From: an uncultured Ruminococcus sp.
GTDB taxonomy: Bacteria; Bacillota; Clostridia; Oscillospirales; Ruminococcaceae
DNA length: 64,000 bases
Reading direction: 5' to 3'
Assembly (NCBI GenBank): GCA_934435205.1
Contig: CAKSAK010000003.1
Location: 1 to 64,000, forward strand
Part shown: positions 17,159 through 24,717 of the stretch, in pieces
Numbering within the stretch: position 1 is the first letter of the stretch
Layout of the letters: each line of letters starts with the position of its first letter
Program-made: the position numbers and the translations under genes
Notes under the pieces: generated by a model
Seen by the model: the letters and a program-made list of their open reading frames with translations, nothing else
What the model was told of the DNA's origin: nothing
Database searches by the model: none

Positions 17159-17212
17159 AGGTATTTACCTTCCTTTCGTGGTTTCGGGTTTCTGTGTTCC
17201 TGTTGTGCTTTC

Positions 17213-17241
17213 ATTATACTATTCAATATCCCTATTGTCAA
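17213..17241 (-). promoter_or_regulatory. Promoter of the ssb-parA-parB operon
   Basis: TTGACA (17236-17241) and TATAAT (17213-17218) are separated by 17 bases on the minus strand, 55 bases before ssb. Confidence 0.85.
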
Positions 17242-17249
17242 GTATAATT
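17236..17249 (-). promoter_or_regulatory. Shared 14-base element over the ssb promoter -35 box
   Basis: AATTATACTTGACA on the minus strand is repeated exactly at 17323-17336 on the plus strand at the divergent promoter. It covers each -35 box and is a candidate operator. Confidence 0.55.
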
Positions 17250-17322
17250 TTGAGAAGTTTTTGAATTTCGGCAATGCGCAGCAAATTATCTGATTTCCCC
17301 AGTGCAGCGTCACTATATTTTC

Positions 17323-17359
17323 AATTATACTTGACATATCCCCATTAATGTGATAGAAT
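17323..17359 (+). promoter_or_regulatory. Promoter of the 17390 gene with the shared 14-base element
   Basis: TTGACA (17331-17336) and TAGAAT (17354-17359) are 17 bases apart. The shared AATTATACTTGACA element lies at 17323-17336. Confidence 0.8.
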
Positions 17360-17389
17360 AGCTGTAATAACCGATCAAGGGGTGATCTG

Positions 17390-17818
17390 ATGTATAAGCA
17401 CACTTGCCAGATCTGCGGAATGGAGTTTGAATCGCCGTCCGCCAGAGCGAAATACTGCATCTACTGCCGTGACAAGGCTCAGGTCATGCGGAATAAGGCA
17501 TATAAGGAGAAGAAGCAAGCCGGAGAAGCTGTTGCGATCGGCAGCGAACAGATATGCTCTATCTGCGAAAAGCCTTATAAGGTGACGGCAGGCTCTCAAA
17601 AGTATTGTAAGGAGTGCCAGCAGAAGCAGGCTCGTTCCAAGAAGATTTCCTCAAACGCACAGTATGCCAAAGCGAATTACAAAACGCTGAAGCTGTATGT
17701 GTCCGCCGAGGAGCGTGATGCGATCAAGGCTTATGCGGAAACGCTCGGTATGAGCGTGAATAAGCTGTTGCTCACGGCGTTGGAGGAATATCAAAAAGCT
17801 CACAAGCAGGAGGGATAA
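17390..17818 (+). CDS. Zinc-ribbon and ribbon-helix-helix-like DNA-binding protein
   Basis: A 142-residue basic protein. Residues 6-27 and about 55-77 each hold a CxxC...CxxC zinc site (TCQICG with YCIYC, and ICSICE with YCKEC). The C-terminal part LKLYVSAEERDAIKAYAETLGMSVNKLL is like the ribbon-helix-helix fold of Arc/MetJ regulators. GGGGTGAT precedes the ATG. It is transcribed divergently from the ssb-par operon, and a shared operator-like element covers both promoters, so autoregulation of this intergenic region is a reasonable inference. Confidence 0.75.
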   Translation: MYKHTCQICGMEFESPSARAKYCIYCRDKAQVMRNKAYKEKKQAGEAVAIGSEQICSICEKPYKVTAGSQKYCKECQQKQARSKKISSNAQYAKANYKTLKLYVSAEERDAIKAYAETLGMSVNKLLLTALEEYQKAHKQEG

Positions 17819-17820
17819 TA

Positions 17821-18144
17821 ATGGCTATTGATAATGCTGAGGTCATTGATGCTACTGCCTATGAAGGTAAGAAGCTGATACTTCAACTTTATGACCATTT
17901 GGAATTTGATGATGAGATAATCAAGGAGCATATGTTTATGCTTCAGGACAAGCTGAACACTTATATATGGTTTATAGACAGTAAGCAGTACGAAGAAACT
18001 TATCCTAATGCAAGTCTGTCTGTTTACGAAATACAGATCAAATTCAAATACCAGCCGTCTGACTTCTGCATTGAATACCTGAATCATGTAAATAATAAGC
18101 TCGGTTCTATGAACATCACAGTAATGTTTGAAGTTACAGACTAA
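17821..18144 (+). CDS. DUF6572-like protein
   Basis: A 107-residue protein. VIDATAYEGKKLILQLYDHLEF followed by a helix with MLQDKLNTYIWFIDSKQYE and a C-terminal strand (NITVMFEV) matches the pattern of DUF6572, a family of small cytosolic proteins of unknown function that often lie in polymorphic-toxin or defence neighbourhoods. The assignment is from memory of the family pattern. It starts two bases after the zinc-ribbon gene, with AGGAGGG overlapping its end, and converges on the relaxase gene. Confidence 0.6.
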   Translation: MAIDNAEVIDATAYEGKKLILQLYDHLEFDDEIIKEHMFMLQDKLNTYIWFIDSKQYEETYPNASLSVYEIQIKFKYQPSDFCIEYLNHVNNKLGSMNITVMFEVTD

Positions 18145-18147
18145 ATG

Positions 18148-19548
18148 TCACTCCAAATCCCCGTTCTTCTTACGCTTGCAGTCTTGCTGCTGTTCGTTGC
18201 GTTCCTGACGGAGAAACTCCTCAATGGTACGCTGTGCGTCGGCAAGGTCACGCGCCCGCTTGTCCGCTTCACGAAACTGCTGATCCTTCAATGAACGCTC
18301 TTGTATAAGGGCGTTTATTTTTTTGTCCAGGCTCTCCACGGTCGGGATATGACCGGAGGGATAAAGCTCCAATACCTTAGTGCGGATTTGCCCGTACTCG
18401 GTAAGCTCTGCACTGTGTTCACGGCGGTACTTCTTCGCAGCACTTCCGCTGAGAGTTTTCAACTCCTCGCCGTATACTTTCAGCTTGCGGTATTTCCGCA
18501 GGACTTTCAGCTTCACCTGCAAGTCCTCAATCTCAGTTTTCATGGTGTTCAGCTCGGAGAGAAGTCCTCGGCTGTGAGCGTATTCCGATATTGCCGCCTG
18601 CCGTATCTGATCAGGCGGGGCACCGTACTCGGCTATCACATTCTTTGCGATACTGGCGAGCTTCATATTGCCACGGTCGATAGCGTCCTGAACGAACTTG
18701 TTCGGTGGCTTCTTTGTGATAACTCTGACCTTTGTCCTCGGCGTGTAGATCATAACTCCGTGATACTGAGCGATGCGGTCTTTGATCTGCCGTGTTTCAT
18801 AGTACCAGCCGAGTGTTCGGGCACGAGTCATCTTGGCTCTCGGATTGCGTTCTTTCTGCTCCGAAAGCATAAATTTCAGGTCGATCTTGTGGTCTGGATT
18901 GTACTCAACAAGCACACCATACTCGGCGCACTTCCTGATAAAATCATCGAAGTCCTCGCTTGCTTTCACAACCTGATCTATCGTGTATTTCAGCTTGGCT
19001 TTCCACGATAGCCCTTGACGGTTCATATCCCACTCCCAATGGCTCTTGCCCTTCGTTCTTTCGGGGTGTTCGATAACATCCAGATGATGCCGTTTGCATA
19101 CTTCGTCCGACAGGTCAATAAGCTTCTTCCACGCACGTTCCTTGACCTTGCCCTGATTCATATTGGTCTCGAAAGTTCTGCCGTTTTTTCGGTTCACATT
19201 ATTGAAGATAACGTGCAGATGTGTATGGTCGGTATCGGTATGGATTGCGAGAAAGTATTGGTATTCGCCCTTGAGGAATTTTTCGCAAAGTTCCTTGCCT
19301 ACTTCCAAAGCTCTTTCAGGCGTGATCTCACCAGGCTTAAAGCTCTGAATAAAGTGCTGAGAGAGGACAGTATTCAAGCCCGTTCCTCCTGCACGGACTG
19401 CTTCAAAATCTCTGCTTGCCTGTGCAGGATCAGAGCTGCACCCGTATGTGAAGATCAGTCTGCCGCCGTCTGTTTTTTCAGGGTTGGCGATATAGGCTAA
19501 CGCTTTAACCTCAGTAGTTTTGATTGCAAAGAGTTTAGTAATTGCCAA
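18148..19548 (-). CDS. MOBP-type relaxase (MobA/VirD2 family)
   Basis: A 466-residue mobilization nuclease. Motif I carries the likely nicking tyrosine Y19 (KALAYIANPEKT), and motif III is the metal-binding run HTDTDHTHLH (H103, H108, H110, H112) followed by VIFNNVN. The C-terminal 170 residues are a charged helical tail (SLDKKINALIQERSLKDQ). Relaxases nick oriT and lead the strand into a recipient. Its start overlaps mobC by 52 bases. No coupling protein is nearby, so a helper is needed or further genes lie to the left. Confidence 0.93.
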   Translation of the reverse strand: MAITKLFAIKTTEVKALAYIANPEKTDGGRLIFTYGCSSDPAQASRDFEAVRAGGTGLNTVLSQHFIQSFKPGEITPERALEVGKELCEKFLKGEYQYFLAIHTDTDHTHLHVIFNNVNRKNGRTFETNMNQGKVKERAWKKLIDLSDEVCKRHHLDVIEHPERTKGKSHWEWDMNRQGLSWKAKLKYTIDQVVKASEDFDDFIRKCAEYGVLVEYNPDHKIDLKFMLSEQKERNPRAKMTRARTLGWYYETRQIKDRIAQYHGVMIYTPRTKVRVITKKPPNKFVQDAIDRGNMKLASIAKNVIAEYGAPPDQIRQAAISEYAHSRGLLSELNTMKTEIEDLQVKLKVLRKYRKLKVYGEELKTLSGSAAKKYRREHSAELTEYGQIRTKVLELYPSGHIPTVESLDKKINALIQERSLKDQQFREADKRARDLADAQRTIEEFLRQERNEQQQDCKRKKNGDLE

Positions 19549-19850
19549 ATCTTATCCTGCCCCTCCTTGATGTTCACGATGTCTTCGGTATACACTTTGT
19601 TCGTGCTGTTCGCTCTCACGGCTATCTGATTGATGTTGTTGGAAATACTTCCGACAAGCCTGTAAATCTTATCAAACTTCTCCTCATCAAAATTGACTAT
19701 ATATCCCTCAAAGATCATAGCCCTGATAAACTCGCTCCGTGACCTCAGACCGCTGTTGCGAAACTTGCGCTCGATAGCTTCGTATTCTGCTTCGGTGAGG
19801 CGTATCTGCATATACCGATTATGCGGTTCGATCTCTGCTATTTTTCTCAT
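19497..19850 (-). CDS. mobC: Relaxosome accessory protein MobC
   Basis: A 117-residue protein of the bacterial mobilization (MobC) family: YMQIRLTEAEYEAIERKFRNSG, then RSRSEFIRAMIFEGY, a ribbon-helix-helix-like DNA-binding part, and the family signature SISNNINQIAVRANST. It binds oriT beside the relaxase. The open frame extends upstream to an ATG at 20003, but that extension runs through the inverted repeats of the presumed oriT, so the start at 19850 is preferred, even though AGGAG is very close to it; the true start is unsure. Confidence 0.85.
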   Translation of the reverse strand: MRKIAEIEPHNRYMQIRLTEAEYEAIERKFRNSGLRSRSEFIRAMIFEGYIVNFDEEKFDKIYRLVGSISNNINQIAVRANSTNKVYTEDIVNIKEGQDKIWQLLNSLQSKLLRLKR

Positions 19851-19854
19851 CTCC

Positions 19855-20060
19855 TTTTGTTCGGGGTTCAAGGGGTGTCCCTCTTGCAAGCATTGTATCG
19901 GAACATTAAATTTCTGAGAAATTGTAATGCGGAGATACCGAGCTTGCTGGGTTTGAATCACGCCCTCCGTGCGTGATTTCAATTTGAGCCTTTGGCTCTG
20001 CAAAGTTTCCTCTCTCCGTCAGAGAAATTGGAGCTTTGCAACTTCGGCTGCAATACCCCC
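19855..20060. other. Putative oriT region
   Basis: Directly upstream of mobC lie several inverted repeats: ATCACGC and GCGTGAT around a 7-base loop (19957-19977, flanked by TTGAA/TTTCAA), a gagcc-ttt-ggctc hairpin at about 19985-19998, and a longer imperfect stem with the outer arms GCAAAG and CTTTGC (about 20000-20040). The text next to the first hairpin contains a GCCCT core as in nic sites of the RSF1010-like group. The position before mobC-relaxase is where oriT is expected. The nic site is not shown. Confidence 0.55.
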
Positions 20061-20307
20061 TCACTTATATACCGCCAAATTTGAGAAATCGGGAAAGAAA
20101 TCCGCAAATGTTCATGAAAAGTTTACAGTTAAATTTGCTGATGATACAACATTCCGAATAATATACCGTTTTTTTTCGAACTTGATTGATACTCATGCAT
20201 AATTATGGTAAAATAGTAATAGTAGGCTGTGTCCGGATCGCTATCTGACAGAAGAATATATTTCATTTAGGGGCGATGCGTGAACGGGATAAGTAAAATG
20301 CAAAAAT

Positions 20308-20341
20308 CCCTGTTCTGAACTCCGTTTCAGAACAGGGTTTT
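20308..20341 (+). terminator. Terminator-like hairpin in front of the WYL gene
   Basis: The arms ccctgttctga and tcagaacaggg (11 perfect pairs, 8-base loop) are followed by TTTT. The hairpin lies 26 bases before the WYL start, so it is either a leader attenuator or the end of an upstream transcript. Confidence 0.7.
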
Positions 20342-20366
20342 CAGCTTTTTCAGGAGGGAAAATAAA

Positions 20367-21344
20367 ATGGATCATGAAAGAATTATATACATCTACGATT
20401 ATCTGTCACGGTACACGGACGAGAACCACTATGTATCAATCAGCCAGATACAAGAACACCTCGCCAATGTCTGCAATCTGACCAGAGTGAAGAACGTAAC
20501 GATTCGCCGTGACCTTGACAGGCTGACTGCTATGGGAAATCATATCGTCAAGCATAACCGTGAACATAACACGGCATACTATGCTTTAATTGACAAGAGT
20601 TTCTCATTCAATGAAATACGTTTCATCGTTGATTCGATCTCGATAAACAAATTCCTGACAGCATTTCAGAAGAAAACACTGATAAAGAAATTTGAGGGTA
20701 TGTGTTCCGATGCAGAGATCAGGCAGCTCATCAGCCGTATCGTTCTGAATGAACGTTGTCCCTCGACACTCGATCTCTTGGAAAACTTGGATAAGATTCA
20801 TAGATTGATCGGTGAACGGCAGAAAATAGATTTTGAATACGGCAAGTATGACGAAACAACGAAACAGATAGCTTATTACTATAAGAAACGGGAAATGCTC
20901 CCTGTGAGCGTGATCTACTTCCATGAGCGATTCTATCTTAAATGCCTCAATGAGAAGGACAGGAAATGGCGTATATATAGAGTTGACCGAATGAAGAATA
21001 TCCTCGGTGGCGAAGTGTCTTATGTTCGGCTGCCACCGGAGGACAATTATGAGGGGTTCGTAACGGATATGTTTGCTCCTGAATACTTCACCGTAGTCAC
21101 ACTGCGGGTAAAGAAGTATCTGCTCGATGAAATGAGGGAAAATTTTGGAGATTACGCTTCGATTTTTCACGATGAAGATTCTGACTATGTTCGTATCCGT
21201 GTACGGGTAGGTATCAACCGCAAATTTTATCTGTGGCTTATGCAGTATGGTGACGGTGTGGAGCTTGTTTCGCCTGTAAAAGAACGAGCTGAGTATTTGG
21301 AAGAAGTCCGTAAAATGCTAAGAGCTTATCCTGAATTTGCTTAG
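20367..21344 (+). CDS. WYL-domain transcriptional regulator
   Basis: A full-length 325-residue WYL protein. The N-terminal winged helix (residues about 1-70: RIIYIYDYLSRY, then VTIRRDLDRLTAMGN) is followed by the WYL domain (about 140-215: IDFEYGKYD, PVSVIYFHERFYLKCLN, WRIYRVDRM) and the C-terminal WCX extension. AGGAGGG lies 9 bases before the ATG. It is a single gene on the element, between the mobilization module and the exonuclease, so it is more likely to control transfer or maintenance than the distant restriction operon. Ligand unknown. Confidence 0.88.
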   Translation: MDHERIIYIYDYLSRYTDENHYVSISQIQEHLANVCNLTRVKNVTIRRDLDRLTAMGNHIVKHNREHNTAYYALIDKSFSFNEIRFIVDSISINKFLTAFQKKTLIKKFEGMCSDAEIRQLISRIVLNERCPSTLDLLENLDKIHRLIGERQKIDFEYGKYDETTKQIAYYYKKREMLPVSVIYFHERFYLKCLNEKDRKWRIYRVDRMKNILGGEVSYVRLPPEDNYEGFVTDMFAPEYFTVVTLRVKKYLLDEMRENFGDYASIFHDEDSDYVRIRVRVGINRKFYLWLMQYGDGVELVSPVKERAEYLEEVRKMLRAYPEFA

Positions 21345-21523
21345 TAACAGCTTTTTGACGGCTCTTTCTGCAACTCACAAGCAACTCTTGTGCAATCCCA
21401 TAATTAATGATCTGACGGTAAGCTGTCATTGTTCTCGGATAAACAGGTTTTGAATAGCTTTGAGCGAATCGGAGCATAATGAAAGGCAGTCGGCAGCAAT
21501 GTCGGTTGTTTTCTTTCTGCCAA

Positions 21524-21552
21524 TTGACCTTTCCGTTCCGTTGTGGTATAAT
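21524..21552 (+). promoter_or_regulatory. Promoter of the exonuclease gene
   Basis: TTGACC (21524-21529) and TATAAT (21547-21552) are 17 bases apart, 37 bases before the start. Confidence 0.8.
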
Positions 21553-21588
21553 TAACCTATAATCTGCTTTGCTTGGGAGTGATACGAT

Positions 21589-22119
21589 ATGGCAGTCTAC
21601 ATAGTCTTTGACGTTGAAACGCCCAATCGTGCAAATGACCGTATGAGTGCGATAGGCATTTCTGCAATCAAGGATAATAAGATCGTGGCGAACTACTTTT
21701 CTCTTGTTGATCCCGAAACACACTTCGACTACTTCAACACTAAGCTCACCGGAATAGATGCGGATAAGGTCAAGGGCGCTCCGAATTTTGCAGAGCTATG
21801 GAAGAAGATTGAGCCTATCATGAGCAAGGGTATCCTAGTTGCACATAATGCTGTGTTCGATATGAGCGTTCTTCGTGCCTGTCTGCGTGATTACGGTATC
21901 TCTTGGAAACCGACGGCAAAATACCTTTGTACGGTCCGGATCGGCAGGCGTGTTCTGCCTGATATGAAGCATAACCTAAACGTGATGTGCGATCACTACG
22001 GTATTGCTCTCGATCATCATCAGGCAGACAGTGATAGTCATGCCTGTGCGGAGATACTGCTGAGATATATCGAAAGCGGTATTGACGTGAGAGAATATGT
22101 GAAAGAATACAAACTATAA
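21589..22119 (+). CDS. DnaQ-like 3'-5' exonuclease (DEDDh)
   Basis: A 176-residue exonuclease of the DNA polymerase III epsilon type. The acidic residues are visible: D8 and E10 in VFDVETP, D91 in LVAHNAVFDMSVL, and H144 with D149 in HHQADSDSHACAE, which places it in the DEDDh group. Stand-alone proteins of this size on mobile elements may trim DNA ends or RNA. It has its own promoter and a hairpin terminator, so it is a single-gene unit. Confidence 0.9.
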   Translation: MAVYIVFDVETPNRANDRMSAIGISAIKDNKIVANYFSLVDPETHFDYFNTKLTGIDADKVKGAPNFAELWKKIEPIMSKGILVAHNAVFDMSVLRACLRDYGISWKPTAKYLCTVRIGRRVLPDMKHNLNVMCDHYGIALDHHQADSDSHACAEILLRYIESGIDVREYVKEYKL

Positions 22120-22132
22120 ATCATCAATTATC

Positions 22133-22168
22133 AGAGCTGTTGCGATAAAGCAATGGCTCTTTTCTTTT
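22133..22168 (+). terminator. Terminator of the exonuclease gene
   Basis: The arms agagctgttgc and gcaatggctct pair with G-T tolerance around a 6-base loop and are followed by TTTCTTTT. Confidence 0.75.
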
Positions 22169-22470
22169 CAGAAGTACAAATTCTGTCTATCTTAAATGAT
22201 ATAATAAAAAATGAAAGTTTGTTTCCAGAAAGCCAAATTTTGTACAACTGGTTTCATATAATGGAAGCAGACAAGCATACAACTCGATACTTTTGTGATG
22301 TCATTGAACAGTTCCATACAAGACTTGATCGGTAATCCATTACGGTCTTTAGGGGGTGATAGCTGTGTACTGGACGATGATAATAGATCACGGTCTGCAT
22401 TGATTGCCTTGCGGATTTGTTTGTGCTGATACAGAAGTTGAGTGTGTTATGCTGTAAACTCTCGGCATAA

Positions 22471-22506
22471 AGGGCGGTCTGAGCAGATCAGGCCGCCCTT
22501 TTTTTT
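22471..22506 (+). terminator. Strong terminator in the 22.1-22.9 kb gap
   Basis: The arms agggcggtctga and atcaggccgccct enclose a short loop and are followed by eight or more T residues. No clear gene precedes it (22169-22470), so it may end a small RNA or a lost gene. Confidence 0.8.
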
Positions 22507-22933
22507 ACTCATAATGTGATAGGAAAATGAAATTTTGGTGAAAAGTTGCCGCACTATAATTTTGCACAAAGAGTAATTTTTCAACATGGGACTGAGGTTT
22601 GAATGAGTTAGGTGGAAATGTTGAATCGGTAGTGCATTATCGAAAAGTGCAGGAAAATGGGGCTTTTATAAAAATCGGGTGTTCCCGAACGGGAACGCTG
22701 AGAAGTTGCTTTTTACGCTGTAATGGTTCATAATAATATAGAACGCATCGGCGCGTTGCTCCAACGGTGAACCTTACTGCGCAGGAGGGTTACTCGATCA
22801 CTGTATGGAAACTGAATATGAAACGATCGAATGGACGAGTAATGTTTGATTGTCGGACGGGTATATTCCGAATGACAGGCTTACTATGTTCATTTGCTGA
22901 TTTCCGTCTGACAGAAAGGACGGAACCGGTATT
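22507..22933. other. Non-coding region with several short dyads upstream of the XRE-sigma pair
   Basis: There is no supportable gene in these 427 bases. Seen are a TATAAT box at about 22555, the hairpin gttccc-gaac-gggaac at 22681-22696, and a GC-rich stretch at about 22745-22800 with short complementary blocks (acgc/gcgt, aacct/aggtt-like). The latter could be a structured leader of the regulator gene at 22934. Purpose unknown. Confidence 0.4.
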
Positions 22934-23425
22934 ATGAATGATTTACATACTCCTCAGATTTCATTATTCAGCGAACATGAGGAGCCGCAAAGCTACGAAG
23001 TTTACGTTTACGGGACTGATGATCTCAATGAGCAGAACAAGGACAGCTTCTGCGTGGCATTATGTCGGTATTTAGACGAGATCAATATAAGCCAGAAAAC
23101 GCTTGCAAGACTGACGGGAATTGCTCCATCTACGCTCTCACGGTATCTTTCGGGTAAAAGGAAGATGCAGTATGATTACCTCTGTGCGGTCTGTATAGCA
23201 ATCAGACTTCACCCTTTCAGGCAGCGTTACTTGTTTTCGCTCCTGCTGTATGCGATGCCATGTGACCAGGATTACAGAAAAGCAGATAAGAATATCATCA
23301 GGGCTTATCTTGACGGCTGTGCATTCGATAAACGTTTTACGCTTACAGCCTGCAATGAACAGTTGAAGGCAATCCATACCAAACCTCTTACAAACCTGAC
23401 CTCTGCTAAGGAGGACAGTGAGTAA
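22934..23425 (+). CDS. XRE-family regulator of the element
   Basis: A 163-residue protein. Residues about 45-95 form a Cro/C1-type helix-turn-helix (ISQKTLARLTGIAPSTLSRYL, then KMQYDYLCAVCIAI). The N-terminal 40 residues are acidic and the C-terminal 60 basic. AAAGGACGG precedes the ATG. The stop overlaps the start of the sigma-like gene by one base (TAATG), so the two are coupled. An XRE/sigma pair ahead of xis and int is the usual control module of Clostridial conjugative elements. Confidence 0.82.
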   Translation: MNDLHTPQISLFSEHEEPQSYEVYVYGTDDLNEQNKDSFCVALCRYLDEINISQKTLARLTGIAPSTLSRYLSGKRKMQYDYLCAVCIAIRLHPFRQRYLFSLLLYAMPCDQDYRKADKNIIRAYLDGCAFDKRFTLTACNEQLKAIHTKPLTNLTSAKEDSE

Positions 23426-23856
23426 TGGGAAGATTTATGTATGTCCACTTTGGCGATGATGTTCCCCGTAACATCGAGAAAGAGTACAACAAGCTCTTGC
23501 GAAAAGAACGATACATTGAGGAGCTGGATGCAAAAAACGGAAAGATCTATCCCGATTTTGACGATGTTCTATCTTCGAATCCCGATCCTGCGAGTATTCC
23601 CATAAGCGATGAAGAAGAAAAGGAGCAGATCAGGCACCGGAACAGGCTTGATTATCTGCCTGATGCCTTAGAACTGCTGAAATCGGATTTTCCTGAAGGG
23701 TATGAGCTTATACGGGACTACTTTCTGAGAGAGGATAAGGTGACGATGTGGTATCTCGTTGAGAAATACGGTTTATCAATTGATATGGTGCGTTACCGAA
23801 TCAAGATTGCAAAGCAGAAGCTCAAGGAGTATATCATCTTGCACGAAAACGAATAA
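23425..23856 (+). CDS. Sigma-70 region 4-like DNA-binding protein
   Basis: A 143-residue protein. The C-terminal half (LLKSDFPEGYELIRDYFLREDK, then VTMWYLVEKYGLSIDMVRYRIKIAKQKLKEYI) has the helix-turn-helix of sigma region 4, as in the small sigma-like regulators of Tn916-type elements. The N-terminal half is charged, without region 2. It probably acts on transcription of the excision and transfer genes. It is coupled to the XRE gene, and a 500-base structured region follows it. Confidence 0.8.
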   Translation: MGRFMYVHFGDDVPRNIEKEYNKLLRKERYIEELDAKNGKIYPDFDDVLSSNPDPASIPISDEEEKEQIRHRNRLDYLPDALELLKSDFPEGYELIRDYFLREDKVTMWYLVEKYGLSIDMVRYRIKIAKQKLKEYIILHENE

Positions 23857-23902
23857 AGAAATATGTGCAGAACGCTGATTTTTTCTTTTTGGAGAAATAA
23901 AC

Positions 23903-23974
23903 ATGGGAAAAACCTTCCCGATTTTGCAAAATCCTCGGTTGATATATAGAGGGGTTCATACCACTGATGGCTGA
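23903..23974 (+). CDS. Possible 23-residue leader peptide
   Basis: The ATG at 23903 has TTGGAG 8 bases upstream and opens a 23-codon frame starting MGKTFPILQNPRLIYRG. It lies 46 bases after the sigma-like gene and in front of the hairpins at 24021-24256. It may be a leader that governs read-through to xis. There is no homology to support it. Confidence 0.35.
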   Translation: MGKTFPILQNPRLIYRGVHTTDG

Positions 23975-24020
23975 AAAGGGTACGGATCACTCGCTGACAT
24001 ATCCTATCCTCCGTGATGAG

Positions 24021-24056
24021 GGGCGGTACGGTTCTTCCATTTGCCGCACCGTCCCA
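24021..24056 (+). other. GC-rich hairpin upstream of the excisionase
   Basis: The arms ggggcggtacgg and ccgcaccgtccc pair over 12 positions with one mismatch. No T tract follows, so it is not a simple terminator. Confidence 0.55.
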
Positions 24057-24109
24057 TACTTTCAACTATGCTTTCATGTTAATTTCTTTTATTTTTCTGT
24101 CAACAGCAG

Positions 24110-24161
24110 AGATGCTGTTGGGAGTGTACGTCCTTCGGAGCGTACATTGCCAAAGGCATCT
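24110..24161 (+). other. Structured element A of a tandem pair
   Basis: Reading 5' to 3': outer stem AGATGC/GCATCT (24110-24115 and 24156-24161), then stem TTGG/CCAA, an asymmetric internal loop GAG/TTG, and a terminal hairpin TGTACG/CGTACA capped by tcc-ttc-gga. An overlapping alternative hairpin CAACAGCA/TGCTGTTG with a GAGA loop (24101-24120) is mutually exclusive with the outer stem. The layout repeats in element B. Confidence 0.6.
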
Positions 24162-24190
24162 CACACATTCCTCTTAGTTTTGTTTGACGG

Positions 24191-24256
24191 CTGATATGCT
24201 GTCGGGAGCTTCCTCTCGATTTGAGGAGAAGCTGCCAACAGTACATCAAATATCAG
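24191..24256 (+). other. Structured element B of a tandem pair
   Basis: The same plan as element A: outer stem TGATAT/ATATCA, stem CTGT/ACAG followed by GG/CC, internal loop GAG/CTG, and a terminal hairpin with CTTCCTC and GAGGAGAAG around TCGATTT. The text GGGAG on the 5' side and TGCCAA on the 3' side is shared with element A, while the terminal stems differ in sequence but keep pairing. Confidence 0.6.
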
Positions 24257-24362
24257 GCATAAAAATAACTGACAACGATGCACTTAGTATCTTGACAATA
24301 GAATATGGAACATCTACGCTTTTTCAGTTTCTTTTCTTCTGACAGGAAGGAGGTTATGTCCT

Positions 24363-24581
24363 ATGGATTCAATACCGCTTGAAGTTGTATATAAGAATAT
24401 GTATAGCGAATATCCTGAGATACTGGAAGTAAAGGACTTATGTGAAATTCTCGGCTATGGAAAGAAAAAGGTTTATCAGCTTATCAAGGAAGGACAACTC
24501 AAAAAAATTCCTTGTGGTAGAACAATCAAGGTCGCAAAAGCTACGATTATAGATTTCGTTCTGCAATGCGCACAAAAATAA
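24363..24581 (+). CDS. xis: Excisionase-family DNA-binding protein
   Basis: A 72-residue protein with the MerR-like winged helix of the excisionase/helix_turn_helix_17 group: YPEILEVKDLCEILGYGKKKVYQLIKEG, then LKKIPCGRTIKVAKATIIDFV. It precedes int by 136 bases in the same direction, the standard xis-int order. AGGAGG lies 10 bases before the ATG. Such proteins bend DNA at the att arms and favour excision. Confidence 0.85.
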   Translation: MDSIPLEVVYKNMYSEYPEILEVKDLCEILGYGKKKVYQLIKEGQLKKIPCGRTIKVAKATIIDFVLQCAQK

Positions 24582-24583
24582 CT

Positions 24584-24591
24584 GGTAGAAA
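24584..24591 (+). repeat. Single GGTAGAAA site between xis and int
   Basis: The same octamer occurs three times after int (26195-26225) and once inverted at 26247. It is a possible extra integrase or excisionase arm site. Confidence 0.4.
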
Positions 24592-24632
24592 TGTCCCTTG
24601 TGTCAAATTTTGTAGAAGTGGTAGGAAAACGC

Positions 24633-24661
24633 TTGCAAATGACTTTGTATCGCGCTACAAT
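24633..24661 (+). promoter_or_regulatory. Promoter of the integrase gene
   Basis: TTGCAA (24633-24638) and TACAAT (24656-24661) are 17 bases apart, 56 bases before int. Confidence 0.7.
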
Positions 24662-24717
24662 ATAGTTATGAGGTCAATAGCGCAGACCACCGCTTTCGAC
24701 ATAAGGAGGATAATATA

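Noticed and set aside
22153..22335. 60-residue open frame after the exonuclease
   Set aside because: Its ATG lies inside the exonuclease terminator and no ribosome site is present.
23967..24194. 75-residue open frame between the sigma-like gene and xis
   Set aside because: It runs through the hairpins and structured element A; the peptide has no protein-like pattern.
24101..24256. CRISPR array or IS end
   Set aside because: The two copies differ in sequence and keep only structure and a short core; there are no regular spacers and no transposase.
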